This document shows positions 1 to 7,413 of a DNA stretch of 64,000 nt, one piece after another. This DNA comes from Lachnospiraceae bacterium KH1T2 (lineage in GTDB: Bacteria; Bacillota; Clostridia; Lachnospirales; Lachnospiraceae), in contig FOSY01000001.1 of assembly GCA_900114405.1 (NCBI GenBank), positions 306,295 to 370,294 of the forward strand, read 5' to 3'. Position numbers and translations under genes: made by a program. Position 1 is the stretch's first letter. Each line of letters opens with the position of its first letter. The notes under the pieces are model-generated. The model was not told the DNA's origin. It ran no database searches and saw nothing but the letters and a program-made list of their open reading frames with translations.

Positions 1-70
1 CCCCACAACCTGCAAGTGTTAATGCCATCACTGTCGCCATTGCCATAGAGGCAAATTTTAACTTTTTCAT
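1..70 (-). CDS. Putative lipoprotein, N-terminal fragment
   Basis: Only the first 23 codons lie in the window; the rest runs off the left edge. The peptide begins MKKLKF, followed by an Ala/Met/Val-rich hydrophobic stretch ending in LTLAGC, a typical lipobox with the Cys to be lipidated at about residue 22. It should therefore be exported and anchored to the outer face of the membrane. A strong AGGAGGAG ribosome binding site sits just before the ATG. A promoter at 114-142 drives it separately from the flhB-C-like gene upstream. The mature part is not visible, so a role (for example solute binding) cannot be assigned. Confidence 0.8.
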   Translation of the reverse strand, partial: MKKLKFASMAMATVMALTLAGCG

Positions 71-113
71 ATGCTCCTCCTAATCTTATACTAAGTATGA
101 TTTATACTTCACT

Positions 114-142
114 ATGCTACCACACTAAAGTGAAATCGTCAA
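114..142 (-). promoter_or_regulatory. Promoter of the lipoprotein gene
   Basis: Reading on the minus strand, a -35 box TTGACG (137-142) is separated by 17 bases from a -10 box TAGCAT (114-119). The transcript would begin about 40 bases before the lipoprotein ATG. The arms TTCACT and AGTGAA flank the core and could form an operator. The promoter starts only a dozen bases after the stop codon of the preceding gene, and no terminator is seen between them. Confidence 0.6.
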
Positions 143-153
143 CTTGGTATATA

Positions 154-453
154 TTATTTTTTCGAAGCGTCCATTTTTACTTTAAGTCTGTCCATCCTAT
201 CGACAAACACAAGTATTTCCGCAACAACTTCATAAAGTTCAGGAGGAATCATATCCCCAATATCAAGATTTGAAAGAGTAGCCGCCAATTTATCATCTCT
301 ATGCACCGGAACGTCTGATTCTTTCGCCTTCTCAATGATCTTCTCCGCTACTCTTCCCTTACCCGAAGCAACTACAGTAGGCGCTGCATCTTTAGGATCA
401 TACGCTATTGCAACTGCAGTTTTTGCCCTTAGTTCTTTCCCCTTTTCGTCCAT
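154..453 (-). CDS. FlhB C-terminal-domain-like protein (YlqH type)
   Basis: This 99-residue protein resembles only the cytoplasmic C-terminal domain of the flagellar export switch FlhB/EscU. It has the AVAIAYDP strand, the VVASGKG turn, a helix AEKIIEKAKE, the segment VPVHRDDKLAATL, and a closing IPPELYEVVAEILVF helix. The membrane domain of FlhB is absent and the autocleavage NPTH motif is replaced by RAKT. It abuts the stop of the FliK-like gene. In Bacillus the same pair (ylqG, ylqH) ends the rbgA-rnhB operon, so the synteny is conserved. Its function is unknown; a flagellar-export accessory role is an inference from the fold. Confidence 0.8.
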   Translation of the reverse strand: MDEKGKELRAKTAVAIAYDPKDAAPTVVASGKGRVAEKIIEKAKESDVPVHRDDKLAATLSNLDIGDMIPPELYEVVAEILVFVDRMDRLKVKMDASKK

Positions 454-2265
454 CTATGCCCTCACATCAAATGACGTTTTCTGAATAAGTTTTGCATTAC
501 TTCCCTTATTAAACATTATTTCCGGAACGCTCTTAGCTTCCTTGTTCAGCGAAACATCCGAATGCATATGATAACCACGTTTTTCAAGATTTTTATCAAG
601 CTCAGGAAGATATTTTGCTATGAAGTCCAAAAGAGACTCATCCTGCAAGATAAAATGCGTAGTCACCTTGTCGTAATCTTTCATAGTCACATGTACATCT
701 ACTGTTCCCAAGTGCTCCATATCCAAATGGAGCAAAGCCGAACAATTTCCATCTTTTTCAGCCAGCTTCTTTTTATTAGTGTAAACATACAAGTCTCCAT
801 GCGACGCCATATCATTCATCTTTAACGGCAGTTGGATATACGTCATCGCTGCGTTAAGACCGTTTATAAAGTCAACATTTGAATTTAGATTATTAACCGC
901 CTGTGAAAGCGGTGTTTCACTTCTGCCAGTATTGCGTAAAAGTTCAGAAGCCTCACCCAATACCCTTCCAAGCTTTTGATAGTATGCCTGAACTTTCTCC
1001 TGATCGGCAACTTCCTCAGGCTCAAGCAGTAAGTTTGCCTTTATCTGATTTCTAAGCAAAAATTTATATGGTTCTGAAGAGATCAATTCTCTGACAGCCG
1101 CTTTCGCATCCTCGCCTTTGAAATTTACTCCTTCGCTCTCTTCCAAAGAGGCCTGTATCAACTCAAGCGTCTGCTTAGGTGTAAGTTCCCCCGCTGCGAC
1201 CTTCGCTGTAAGCTGCGCCGGGAATCCGGCTTTATTCATAAGCTCTGCAAGCTTATCAGCGCCTTCACTCCCTACGAGCTTAATAAGGTCATTTCCAACT
1301 GCTCCGGGCTTCGAATACTGCGGATCAGGCTTTATTACTTCAGCATTTCTTTTCCCTGTATCTGCTTCATTTTTCTGAACCACATTTTCATTTTCTTTTT
1401 GATTCCCATCAGCAGAAAGTTTTTCCAGGCCTTTTTCTGCCTGCTGTATGACTTGCTTTCCGTCTTCTGCAGCCTCCACATTTTCTGTTTCCGCTGTTTC
1501 AACGCCAAACATTGCAAAAAGTTTTTCAGAATTTCCATTCAATGCCTCTGACACAGCTGTCGTTAATTCCGCAGACGGCATTTCCAAAAAAATATTCGTC
1601 ACCGCCCTATTCATCGAAATCGATTCGCCAGCCATCTCCGCAAAGCCTTCCGAAACAGGATTCAGGCTCTCAGCAATCTTATACTGCCCCTCTTTATACG
1701 CTTCAAACTGCTGCACGTTTTCTTCCGTCAGCGGTATTCCGAGCTGTGTCATCTGCACTATTGATGCCGGGTTCGCCATTGGATACTTAGCAGCAAGATT
1801 TGCCATCCCCTGAAGCGCCCTTGTATCGATAGGGAGCCCTCTTTCCATCATGGCCTTTACCATATCAGCATTTTGCGCTGTGATTGGAAGATCCGCCGCA
1901 CTAAGGGCTTTCGCCACAGCAGAATTGTTGTCTAAATTAGCATATAAGGGAGTTAGTGTAACCGAAGAATTGGTTGCACCTTTTACCTGAAACGATAGGA
2001 TTTGCCCAATTTCCACAGAAAGTCCTGCAGAAATCTGAGCTTTTATCATAGCATTATTTTTAAGCATTATGGAAGCAATGCCTTCTTTGGTCATATCAAC
2101 TATCTGACCCGAGAAGACATCACCTGCTTTAACATTTATCACATTTTCAGCTGCTATCAACTTTGTTTCAGCCATCTGACTGACAGCCTCAGCTGATTGT
2201 GTACTCAAATTAACATTTGATCCAGTCTGATATAGTCCTGAATTAGAATTTATCTGTATATTCAT
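454..2265 (-). CDS. FliK-like protein (flagellar hook-length control C-terminal domain; YlqG type)
   Basis: This is a 603-residue protein with a long, low-complexity N-terminal and middle part, including a Glu/Lys/Asn-rich linker around residues 260-310. The C-terminal domain at about residues 505-580 matches the FliK Flg_hook pattern: LHLDMEHLGTVDVHV, then a hydrophobic strand pair and a helix ending LEKRGY. It overlaps rnhB by four bases (ATGA) and is followed immediately by the FlhB-C-like gene, so the three are translationally coupled. FliK and FlhB interact in hook-length switching, so the pairing fits a secretion-related role. No other flagellar genes are present in the window, and its exact job is not known. 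Confidence 0.75.
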   Translation of the reverse strand: MNIQINSNSGLYQTGSNVNLSTQSAEAVSQMAETKLIAAENVINVKAGDVFSGQIVDMTKEGIASIMLKNNAMIKAQISAGLSVEIGQILSFQVKGATNSSVTLTPLYANLDNNSAVAKALSAADLPITAQNADMVKAMMERGLPIDTRALQGMANLAAKYPMANPASIVQMTQLGIPLTEENVQQFEAYKEGQYKIAESLNPVSEGFAEMAGESISMNRAVTNIFLEMPSAELTTAVSEALNGNSEKLFAMFGVETAETENVEAAEDGKQVIQQAEKGLEKLSADGNQKENENVVQKNEADTGKRNAEVIKPDPQYSKPGAVGNDLIKLVGSEGADKLAELMNKAGFPAQLTAKVAAGELTPKQTLELIQASLEESEGVNFKGEDAKAAVRELISSEPYKFLLRNQIKANLLLEPEEVADQEKVQAYYQKLGRVLGEASELLRNTGRSETPLSQAVNNLNSNVDFINGLNAAMTYIQLPLKMNDMASHGDLYVYTNKKKLAEKDGNCSALLHLDMEHLGTVDVHVTMKDYDKVTTHFILQDESLLDFIAKYLPELDKNLEKRGYHMHSDVSLNKEAKSVPEIMFNKGSNAKLIQKTSFDVRA

Positions 2266-2933
2266 TCCTGCCCCAGAATCTTTCCAATAAACGACTTTCG
2301 GTGTATCGGAGTAGGTCCCAGAGTTTTAAGGGCCGCAATGTGCTCCGCTGTCCCGTAGCCTTTGTTTTTTGCAAAACCGTATCCGGGATACATGGCATCA
2401 TACTCAACCATAAGTGCATCTCTTGCAACCTTTGACACTATACTTGCTGCAGCGATCGAAGCACTTTTAGCATCACCTTTTATAATTTTTACCTGCTTTA
2501 TATCCACACCCGGTATTACCACTGCATCGTTCAATAATATATCGGGTTCAACCCCAAGATTCTTAATAGCCTCTCGCATAGCTTCGTAAGTAGCCTGAAG
2601 TATATTTATCTCATCTATACGTTCCGGCTCTACTCTTCCAAGCCCAAATGCCACGCACTTTTCTCTTATTTCTGCCGAAAGCACTTCCCTCTTCTTTTCT
2701 GAAAGCTTTTTTGAATCATTTATATATAAAATATCACAATCTTTTGGCAATATCACTGCGCCAGCAACGACCGGTCCTGCAAGCGGTCCTCGTCCCACCT
2801 CATCAATACCACAGATGAGAAGATCACTTCCGCATTCTCTTTCATACGAAAACATCTCGTACATTCTTGCCTTTTCGGCTTCAAGCTTCTCTCTTTTTCT
2901 TCTCTCTCTTGCTTCTTTTAAGGTTTCTGTCAT
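2262..2933 (-). CDS. rnhB: Ribonuclease HII
   Basis: RNase HII cleaves the RNA strand of RNA-DNA hybrids and removes single ribonucleotides from the chromosome. The signature GIDEVGRGPLAGPVV carries the catalytic Asp44 and Glu45; NDSKKLS follows, and the later LND (Asp136) and KGDAKSASIAAASIVSK segments supply the remaining acidic residues. The length of 223 residues fits the family, with a charged helical N-terminal extension of about 35 residues. Its ATG shares one base with the stop of the upstream lepB (TAATG), and its end overlaps the FliK-like gene, indicating one operon. Confidence 0.95.
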   Translation of the reverse strand: MTETLKEARERRKREKLEAEKARMYEMFSYERECGSDLLICGIDEVGRGPLAGPVVAGAVILPKDCDILYINDSKKLSEKKREVLSAEIREKCVAFGLGRVEPERIDEINILQATYEAMREAIKNLGVEPDILLNDAVVIPGVDIKQVKIIKGDAKSASIAAASIVSKVARDALMVEYDAMYPGYGFAKNKGYGTAEHIAALKTLGPTPIHRKSFIGKILGQE

Positions 2934-3451
2934 TACTTTACGCTCCCAAATTTATTCAATGGCCATATCCTCAATGCCACTCTGCCGATCAATTCCTTTT
3001 TCTGCACATTCCCGACATCATCCATTCTTGAATCCATGCTGGAATTTCTATTATCCCCCAAAACAAAATATTCATCCTTGCCCAAAGTTACAGGAGTACT
3101 CGCATTTCCAGCATCAACTATGGGTTCTTTACCATAATTTTCCTTCAGTTCAGTTCCATTGATATATATTTTTCCGGCAGCGATCTGCACCGTTTCTCCC
3201 GGAAGGCCTATGATTCTTTTAATATAATATACATCTTTGGAATATCTGAAAGGAAAGATGACAACATCAAAACGTTTGTAACCTGTGAAACGACATGAAA
3301 TTTTATCAACAATAAGACTTTCACCGTTCTGCAGAGTATTCTCCATAGAGGCACCATCAACCACAGAACGTTGGAAGCAAAAATTTTTAACTATTATCGT
3401 TATGATTAAAACTACAAGAATATATATACTAAAATGAAAAAACTTTTTCAT
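2933..3451 (-). CDS. lepB: Signal peptidase I (first of two)
   Basis: Type I signal peptidase removes signal peptides from exported proteins at the outer membrane face. The 172-residue protein has one N-terminal membrane segment (about residues 7-24). The catalytic Ser35 lies in DGASMENTL, the catalytic Lys78 in YYIKRIIGLPG, and the conserved VLGDNRNSSMDSR box is in the C-terminal half. It ends directly on rnhB and begins about 35 bases after rbgA. A second, longer signal peptidase gene lies on the other side of rbgA, so the operon carries two paralogues of different size. Confidence 0.93.
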   Translation of the reverse strand: MKKFFHFSIYILVVLIITIIVKNFCFQRSVVDGASMENTLQNGESLIVDKISCRFTGYKRFDVVIFPFRYSKDVYYIKRIIGLPGETVQIAAGKIYINGTELKENYGKEPIVDAGNASTPVTLGKDEYFVLGDNRNSSMDSRMDDVGNVQKKELIGRVALRIWPLNKFGSVK

Positions 3452-3487
3452 TATCCCCCCAAGATACTCATGATGTTTTACTCACAT

Positions 3488-4336
3488 TTATGGTCTCTCT
3501 AATGTAATGCGTCCTACCTTACCACTTCTGAAATCATCTATTATAAATCTGATTGCTTTCTCAAGGTCAGGACGGCCTCCACCCTTAAGTGCATTTCTTT
3601 TTAATGCAGCTGCTGTAAGCGCCTCTTCTGCGCCCATCTCAACTGTAATCCCAAACTTTTCCTCCAAAAGATCAGGATGTTCTGTCTTCATAAGGTCAAT
3701 AAACTGAAGGCACATATCATCAATGTTGATAACCTCATCATTCATTGAGCCAATCATCGCCAGACAGAAGCCTGCCTTCTCATCATTTATCTTAGGCCAA
3801 AGGATACCCGGAGTATCAAGAAGTTCAAGCGTTTTAGAAAGACGAATCCACTGCTTTCCCTTTGTAACACCCGGCTTATTTCCTGTTTTTGCTACTGCTT
3901 TTTTTGCATATGAATTTATAAATGTTGATTTTCCAACATTAGGTATACCAACAACCATTGCTCGCATAGGTCTGTTAATAATACCCTTTTTCTTATTTCT
4001 CTCGATCTTTTCCTGACATGCAGCCTGTACAGCAGCATTTATCTGACGCATACCTTCTCCGCGCTGCGAATTAAGTATTACAGTCTGTATTCCTCTATCC
4101 TTGAAATACTTAGCCCAGCTTTCAGTAGCTGACGGATCAGCAAGATCCGATTTATTCAAAAGAACCAGTCTCGCCTTTCCCTGACCAAGTTTATCAATAT
4201 CTGGGTTTCGGGTGGCTATAGGGCACCTTGCATCCAAAAGTTCGATAAGCAGATCGACGAGTTTAACATCCTCTTCCATCGCTCTTCTTGCCTTTGTCAT
4301 GTGACCCGGATACCAATTGTATGTTGTATTTGCCAT
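3488..4336 (-). CDS. rbgA: Ribosome biogenesis GTPase RbgA (YlqF)
   Basis: RbgA is a circularly permuted GTPase that promotes late 50S subunit assembly. The motifs occur in permuted order: NKSD (G4, residues 61-64), then GIPNVGKST (G1), the TKGKQW region, and LLDTPGILWP (G3). The 282-residue length matches Bacillus YlqF. The start at 4336 (MANTTYNWYPGHM) was chosen because it has a GTGAGGT ribosome site and leaves an 11-base gap to the upstream gene. An upstream in-frame ATG at 4396 would overlap lepB by about 50 bases and add a non-conserved leader. It sits between two lepB genes in the rplS operon. Confidence 0.94.
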   Translation of the reverse strand: MANTTYNWYPGHMTKARRAMEEDVKLVDLLIELLDARCPIATRNPDIDKLGQGKARLVLLNKSDLADPSATESWAKYFKDRGIQTVILNSQRGEGMRQINAAVQAACQEKIERNKKKGIINRPMRAMVVGIPNVGKSTFINSYAKKAVAKTGNKPGVTKGKQWIRLSKTLELLDTPGILWPKINDEKAGFCLAMIGSMNDEVINIDDMCLQFIDLMKTEHPDLLEEKFGITVEMGAEEALTAAALKRNALKGGGRPDLEKAIRFIIDDFRSGKVGRITLERP

Positions 4337-4347
4337 CTTTACCTCAC

Positions 4348-4929
4348 TTACTTTACTCTGCCAATTCCTTCTTCGCCCGAACCCATATGAAGCCATGCCT
4401 TACCGACAATGTCCTCTCGCTTTACCGGTCCCAGATTGGCACTTCTTGAATCTTCTGAATTATTGACATTATCACCCATGACAAAAAATTGATTATCATC
4501 TAATTTTATCTCATCACCGGCAATTCCATCATCTGCAATTTTATCTGTAAACATTTCATCCTGCGCTTCACCATTGAGATAGAGTATTCCATCTTTTATT
4601 TGGATTCTGTCTCCCGGAACACCCACAACACGCTTTATGGATGAATGAGCATTTTCATTTCCATTTGGTTTAAATACTATCACATCACCTCTTGAAGGAG
4701 GTAAGAAGCTGTAAATAACCCTATTAATATAAATTTCCTGTCCATTATGCAGACCCGGCTCCATCGAATTACCAACCACCGTAGTCTTACGTCCAAGTGT
4801 GTATATCATAAAAAAGGCAAGAATCACACCCATTCCTACCGCAAATATCCATGATATGACTTCTGCAACACGCTCATGCGAAATATTCTGTTTTCTCTGA
4901 TAAAATGTAAGTCCTCTGCGTCTGCGCAT
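4348..4929 (-). CDS. lepB: Signal peptidase I (second copy)
   Basis: This is a 193-residue type I signal peptidase with a basic N terminus (MRRRRG), a membrane segment at about residues 24-43, catalytic Ser55 in VVGNSMEPGL, Lys99 in SSIKRVVGVPG, and the box VMGDNVNNSEDSR. The start at 4929 has a clear AAAAGGAG site. A more upstream ATG at 4983 lacks one and would place the gene over the hairpin after rplS. The gene lies between rplS and rbgA. The two LepB proteins share the catalytic layout but differ in their extracytoplasmic loops, which suggests different substrate ranges (inference). Confidence 0.92.
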   Translation of the reverse strand: MRRRRGLTFYQRKQNISHERVAEVISWIFAVGMGVILAFFMIYTLGRKTTVVGNSMEPGLHNGQEIYINRVIYSFLPPSRGDVIVFKPNGNENAHSSIKRVVGVPGDRIQIKDGILYLNGEAQDEMFTDKIADDGIAGDEIKLDDNQFFVMGDNVNNSEDSRSANLGPVKREDIVGKAWLHMGSGEEGIGRVK

Positions 4930-4951
4930 AAAAACTCCTTTTAAAGCGAAA

Positions 4952-4980
4952 GCAGAGGCTCTTTTCCAAGATGCCTCTGC
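4952..4980 (-). terminator. Hairpin after rplS (weak terminator or attenuator)
   Basis: The arms GCAGAGGC and GCCTCTGC form a perfect 8-bp stem with a 13-base loop in the short gap between rplS and lepB. It is followed by TTTCGCTTTAAAA, not a clean U-tract. It probably lowers expression of the downstream genes relative to rplS, or stabilises the rplS 3' end, without full termination. Confidence 0.5.
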
Positions 4981-5004
4981 CAAAGCAAGCTAATTATAAA
5001 GAAA

Positions 5005-5352
5005 TTAAACTTCCTTAAGCTTAGCCTTCTTACCTGTGAGCTTTCTAAGGTAATAAAGCTTAGCTCTTCTAGCCTTACCTGAACGTACAAACTCAACCTT
5101 CTCTACGTTAGGTGAGTGTACAGGGAAAGTCTTCTCTACGCCACAACCGTAAGATGTCTTACGAACTGTGAATGTAGCACGGTTGCTGCCGCCCTGGATC
5201 TTGATGATTGTTCCCTCGAAGATCTGGATTCTTGACTTCTCACCCTCTGTAATTCTGTTGTGTACACGTACTGTGTCACCAACATTCATCTTAGGTGCTT
5301 CAGCCTTAACCTGGCTTGCTTCGATCTCTCTGATAATTGCTTCGTTGTTCAT
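5005..5352 (-). CDS. rplS: 50S ribosomal protein L19
   Basis: L19 is a 50S protein at the interface with the 30S subunit. The 115-residue product shows the family landmarks: [14 protein letters not shown], the [11 protein letters not shown] strand, [21 protein letters not shown], and a basic end [19 protein letters not shown]. The start at 5352 (MNNEAI) has a GGAGG site seven bases upstream. The in-frame codons further upstream have none and would exceed the normal L19 length. It has its own promoter (5539-5567) and a structured leader of roughly 180 bases, as expected for an independently regulated ribosomal protein gene. Confidence 0.96.
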   Translation of the reverse strand: MNNEAIIREIEASQVKAEAPKMNVGDTVRVHNRITEGEKSRIQIFEGTIIKIQGGSNRATFTVRKTSYGCGVEKTFPVHSPNVEKVEFVRSGKARRAKLYYLRKLTGKKAKLKEV

Positions 5353-5394
5353 TTTGAACCTCCAATAAACCGTACGGCTATCGTGTTGTTCCAA

Positions 5395-5532
5395 GAACTC
5401 TGCGATACTCCGTTATTTGACGTTCTTAAATGCCATGCTGGATTTCTGAATTATATCTGTAAACCAGAATCAGTTAAAATATCCGGCACCAGAGGAACAT
5501 CTCCTAAAGACCCGCCTATTCGAGTCTCACAA
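5395..5532 (-). promoter_or_regulatory. Structured 5' leader of rplS (possible L19 autoregulatory leader)
   Basis: The untranslated region before rplS can fold into consecutive hairpins. AGACTC pairs with GGGTCT. AGGA pairs with TCCT. A longer stem pairs GTGCCGGAT (5481-5489 on the plus strand as its complement) with the ATCC and GGCAT parts of 5430-5443, enclosing a further CTGA/TCAG hairpin. L19 leader RNAs upstream of rplS are known in Firmicutes. I infer that this is such an element but could not compare it with the covariance model. Confidence 0.4.
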
Positions 5533-5538
5533 ATTTGT

Positions 5539-5567
5539 ATTTTAACACATCGGAATATCCAATGCAA
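5539..5567 (-). promoter_or_regulatory. Promoter of rplS
   Basis: A -35 box TTGCAT (5562-5567) and a -10 box TAAAAT (5539-5544) are spaced by exactly 17 bases on the minus strand, just after the end of trmD. This allows rplS and the lepB-rbgA-lepB-rnhB genes to be transcribed separately from the ylxM-ffh-trmD unit. Confidence 0.65.
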
Positions 5568-5591
5568 TAAATACCATCACTTATGAAAAAT

Positions 5592-6305
5592 TTAATATAT
5601 GCCTCTCTGCTCTAACCATTCAGCATAAAGATCCGGCCTTCTCTCAGCAGTACGTTTTATAGCCTGCTGCATACGCCATTTTTCGATTTTTCTATGATCA
5701 CCTGAAAGTAAGATATCCGGAACTGTTTTCTCATGCCATTCTTTCGGACGTGTATACTGCGGATACTCTAATAATCCATTATTAAAGGATTCTGTCTGCG
5801 CCGATTCTTTATTATTAAGAACGCCATCTACAAGTCTCGAAACCGCATCCATCATTACCAGACTCGGAAGTTCTCCACCGGTAAGAACATAATCTCCTAT
5901 GGAAAGGTTATCTGTGACGATTTCCTCAAGAACTCTCTCGTCTATCCCTTCATAGTGCCCGCACAAAAAGATCACATCATCTTCCTGTGCAAGATCAGCC
6001 GCAGTCTCTTCGTCAAAAACTTTACCTTGCGGAGTTGTGTATACAACCCTTGGAGGTCGTTTACTGTTTTCAACTTTAGCCATCGCAGCCTGATATGCCT
6101 GAAATACAGGCTCACACTGCATAAGCATCCCTGCGCCTCCGCCATAAGTATAGTCATCTACTGAACCGTAGCTATTCTGAGAAAATTCTTTCAGATTAAC
6201 CGTATCCAATTTGATTATACCATTACCGACAGCTCTTCCAATAATACTGGTATTCATTGCTGATTCGATCATTTCCGGAAAAAGCGTAATAACCTGAAAA
6301 TGCAT
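5592..6305 (-). CDS. trmD: tRNA (guanine37-N1)-methyltransferase
   Basis: TrmD methylates G37 next to the anticodon, using S-adenosylmethionine, to prevent frameshifting. The 237-residue protein has the SPOUT trefoil-knot signatures: YTTPQGKVFDEE, FLCGHYEGIDERV and SIGDYVLTGGELPSLVMMDA. The C-terminal basic domain ends with YTRPKEWHEKTVPDILLSGD and a helical tail. It begins one base after the rimM stop, in the classical rpsP-rimM-trmD order. No terminator follows before the rplS promoter. Confidence 0.96.
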   Translation of the reverse strand: MHFQVITLFPEMIESAMNTSIIGRAVGNGIIKLDTVNLKEFSQNSYGSVDDYTYGGGAGMLMQCEPVFQAYQAAMAKVENSKRPPRVVYTTPQGKVFDEETAADLAQEDDVIFLCGHYEGIDERVLEEIVTDNLSIGDYVLTGGELPSLVMMDAVSRLVDGVLNNKESAQTESFNNGLLEYPQYTRPKEWHEKTVPDILLSGDHRKIEKWRMQQAIKRTAERRPDLYAEWLEQRGIY

Positions 6306-6306
6306 A

Positions 6307-6828
6307 TTATACCAAGCCCTCCAGGAGATGTATTTTAATTATACCATTAGCCAGATCAACATCCAGTATACATTGCTTTATGGCAGGTATAAGTATCTCA
6401 CCACCATCTTCTGACTTAATTATATAAACATCATTCGCTCCGGTATGCATGATACTTTCCAGTTCACCGAGAACTTTTCCTTCTTCATCAATTGCATGAA
6501 GACCTATTAAATCAATATCAAAGTACTGTCCGTCCTGCAGATCAGCAGCTTCTTCACGCAGCACTCTGATGTCAGCATTCCTGTACTTTGTTACATCATT
6601 TATATTATCGATTCCTTTGAACTTGACAATAACCATGTTCTTAAAGAATCGCACTTTTTCTATTTCTTCTTCAAAATTACCGTGCTTTGTAGATATGACT
6701 ACTTTCGTAAAACCTGAAAAGCGGTCAGGGTCATCCAAATAGGGATAGACCTTGACCTCTCCTCTGATTCCATGTGTCGAAGTAATCTTACCTGCTGTAA
6801 CGCGGTCATCACTGTATAATTTCGACAT
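6307..6828 (-). CDS. rimM: Ribosome maturation factor RimM
   Basis: RimM assists 30S subunit maturation around the 16S rRNA 3' domain and S19. The 173-residue protein has the N-terminal barrel signature AGKITSTHGIRGEVKVYPYLDDPDRF and a C-terminal PRC-like barrel with YFDIDLIGLHAID, GELESIMHTGANDVYII and EILIPAIKQCILDVDLANGII in order. The ATG lies 20 bases inside the end of khpA, in another frame, with a GAGGG site within khpA. This overlap implies translational coupling. Confidence 0.93.
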   Translation of the reverse strand: MSKLYSDDRVTAGKITSTHGIRGEVKVYPYLDDPDRFSGFTKVVISTKHGNFEEEIEKVRFFKNMVIVKFKGIDNINDVTKYRNADIRVLREEAADLQDGQYFDIDLIGLHAIDEEGKVLGELESIMHTGANDVYIIKSEDGGEILIPAIKQCILDVDLANGIIKIHLLEGLV

Positions 6829-7039
6829 TGACCCTCTTATTTTCTTTCGATGATGCGGCCTTTACAACAGAACGGATTGCTTTGGCAATTCTGCCCTGCT
6901 TTCCGATGACTTTTCCCATATCGCCGGGAGCAACACGCAGCTCAACGCTGATCGTATTATCATCCTCAGTCTCTGTCACAACCACATCAGACGGGTTATC
7001 GACCAGGGCTTTGGCAATGACTTCTACAAGTTCTTTCAT
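6809..7039 (-). CDS. khpA: KH-domain RNA-binding protein KhpA (YlqC)
   Basis: This is a 76-residue single KH domain protein. The RNA-contacting GxxG loop is in GKVIGKQGRIAKAIR, preceded by SVELRVAPGDMG. KhpA partners with KhpB/Jag in several Firmicutes and affects cell elongation and RNA binding. The gene lies between rpsP and rimM, its standard position. Its 3' end overlaps the rimM start by 20 bases. Confidence 0.92.
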   Translation of the reverse strand: MKELVEVIAKALVDNPSDVVVTETEDDNTISVELRVAPGDMGKVIGKQGRIAKAIRSVVKAASSKENKRVNVEIIQ

Positions 7040-7081
7040 CGGTACCTCCCTTTCCGTGTAATATTCACTGCGAGGCTTTAA

Positions 7082-7330
7082 TTACTTTGCAAGGATACCT
7101 GCATTCTTGAAAAGTTTTGCAACAGTTTCTGTAGGCTGAGCACCGTTTGCAAGCCACTTCTTAGCTGCCTCTTCGTCAATCTTAACTACTGCTGGCTCCT
7201 GAAGCGGATCGTATGTTCCGATGTTATCAAGTGCGTTAGGTGTTCTGCATGAAGCTGCTGCATTTGTAACTACGATTCTGTAGAATGGAGCCTTCTTCTT
7301 ACCAATTCTCTTAAGTCTGATCTTTACCAT
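7082..7330 (-). CDS. rpsP: 30S ribosomal protein S16
   Basis: S16 is a primary assembly protein of the 30S subunit. The 82-residue product starts [20 protein letters not shown] and ends with the typical [17 protein letters not shown] tail. It lies between ffh and khpA. Its ribosome site (AAGGAG) is ahead of the ATG. It may also have a promoter of its own in the AT-rich gap upstream (7368-7396). Confidence 0.96.
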   Translation of the reverse strand: MVKIRLKRIGKKKAPFYRIVVTNAAASCRTPNALDNIGTYDPLQEPAVVKIDEEAAKKWLANGAQPTETVAKLFKNAGILAK

Positions 7331-7367
7331 TTCTTAAATCTCCTTGTAAATAAAAAAAATAAAAATT

Positions 7368-7396
7368 ATATATATATTTCATTTGCTGATCTGCAA
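7368..7396 (-). promoter_or_regulatory. Possible promoter of rpsP
   Basis: In the gap of about 80 bases after ffh, a -35-like TTGCAG (7391-7396) lies 17-20 bases from an alternating AT tract containing TATATA and TATAAT registers. The exact -10 register is ambiguous, so this is only a tentative start site that would boost rpsP above read-through from ylxM-ffh. Confidence 0.35.
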
Positions 7397-7413
7397 AGTG
7401 AAACCATCAATTA

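Noticed and set aside
4337..4396. Upstream start for rbgA
   Set aside because: It would overlap the lepB gene by about 50 bases, lacks a ribosome site, and adds a stretch not expected in RbgA.
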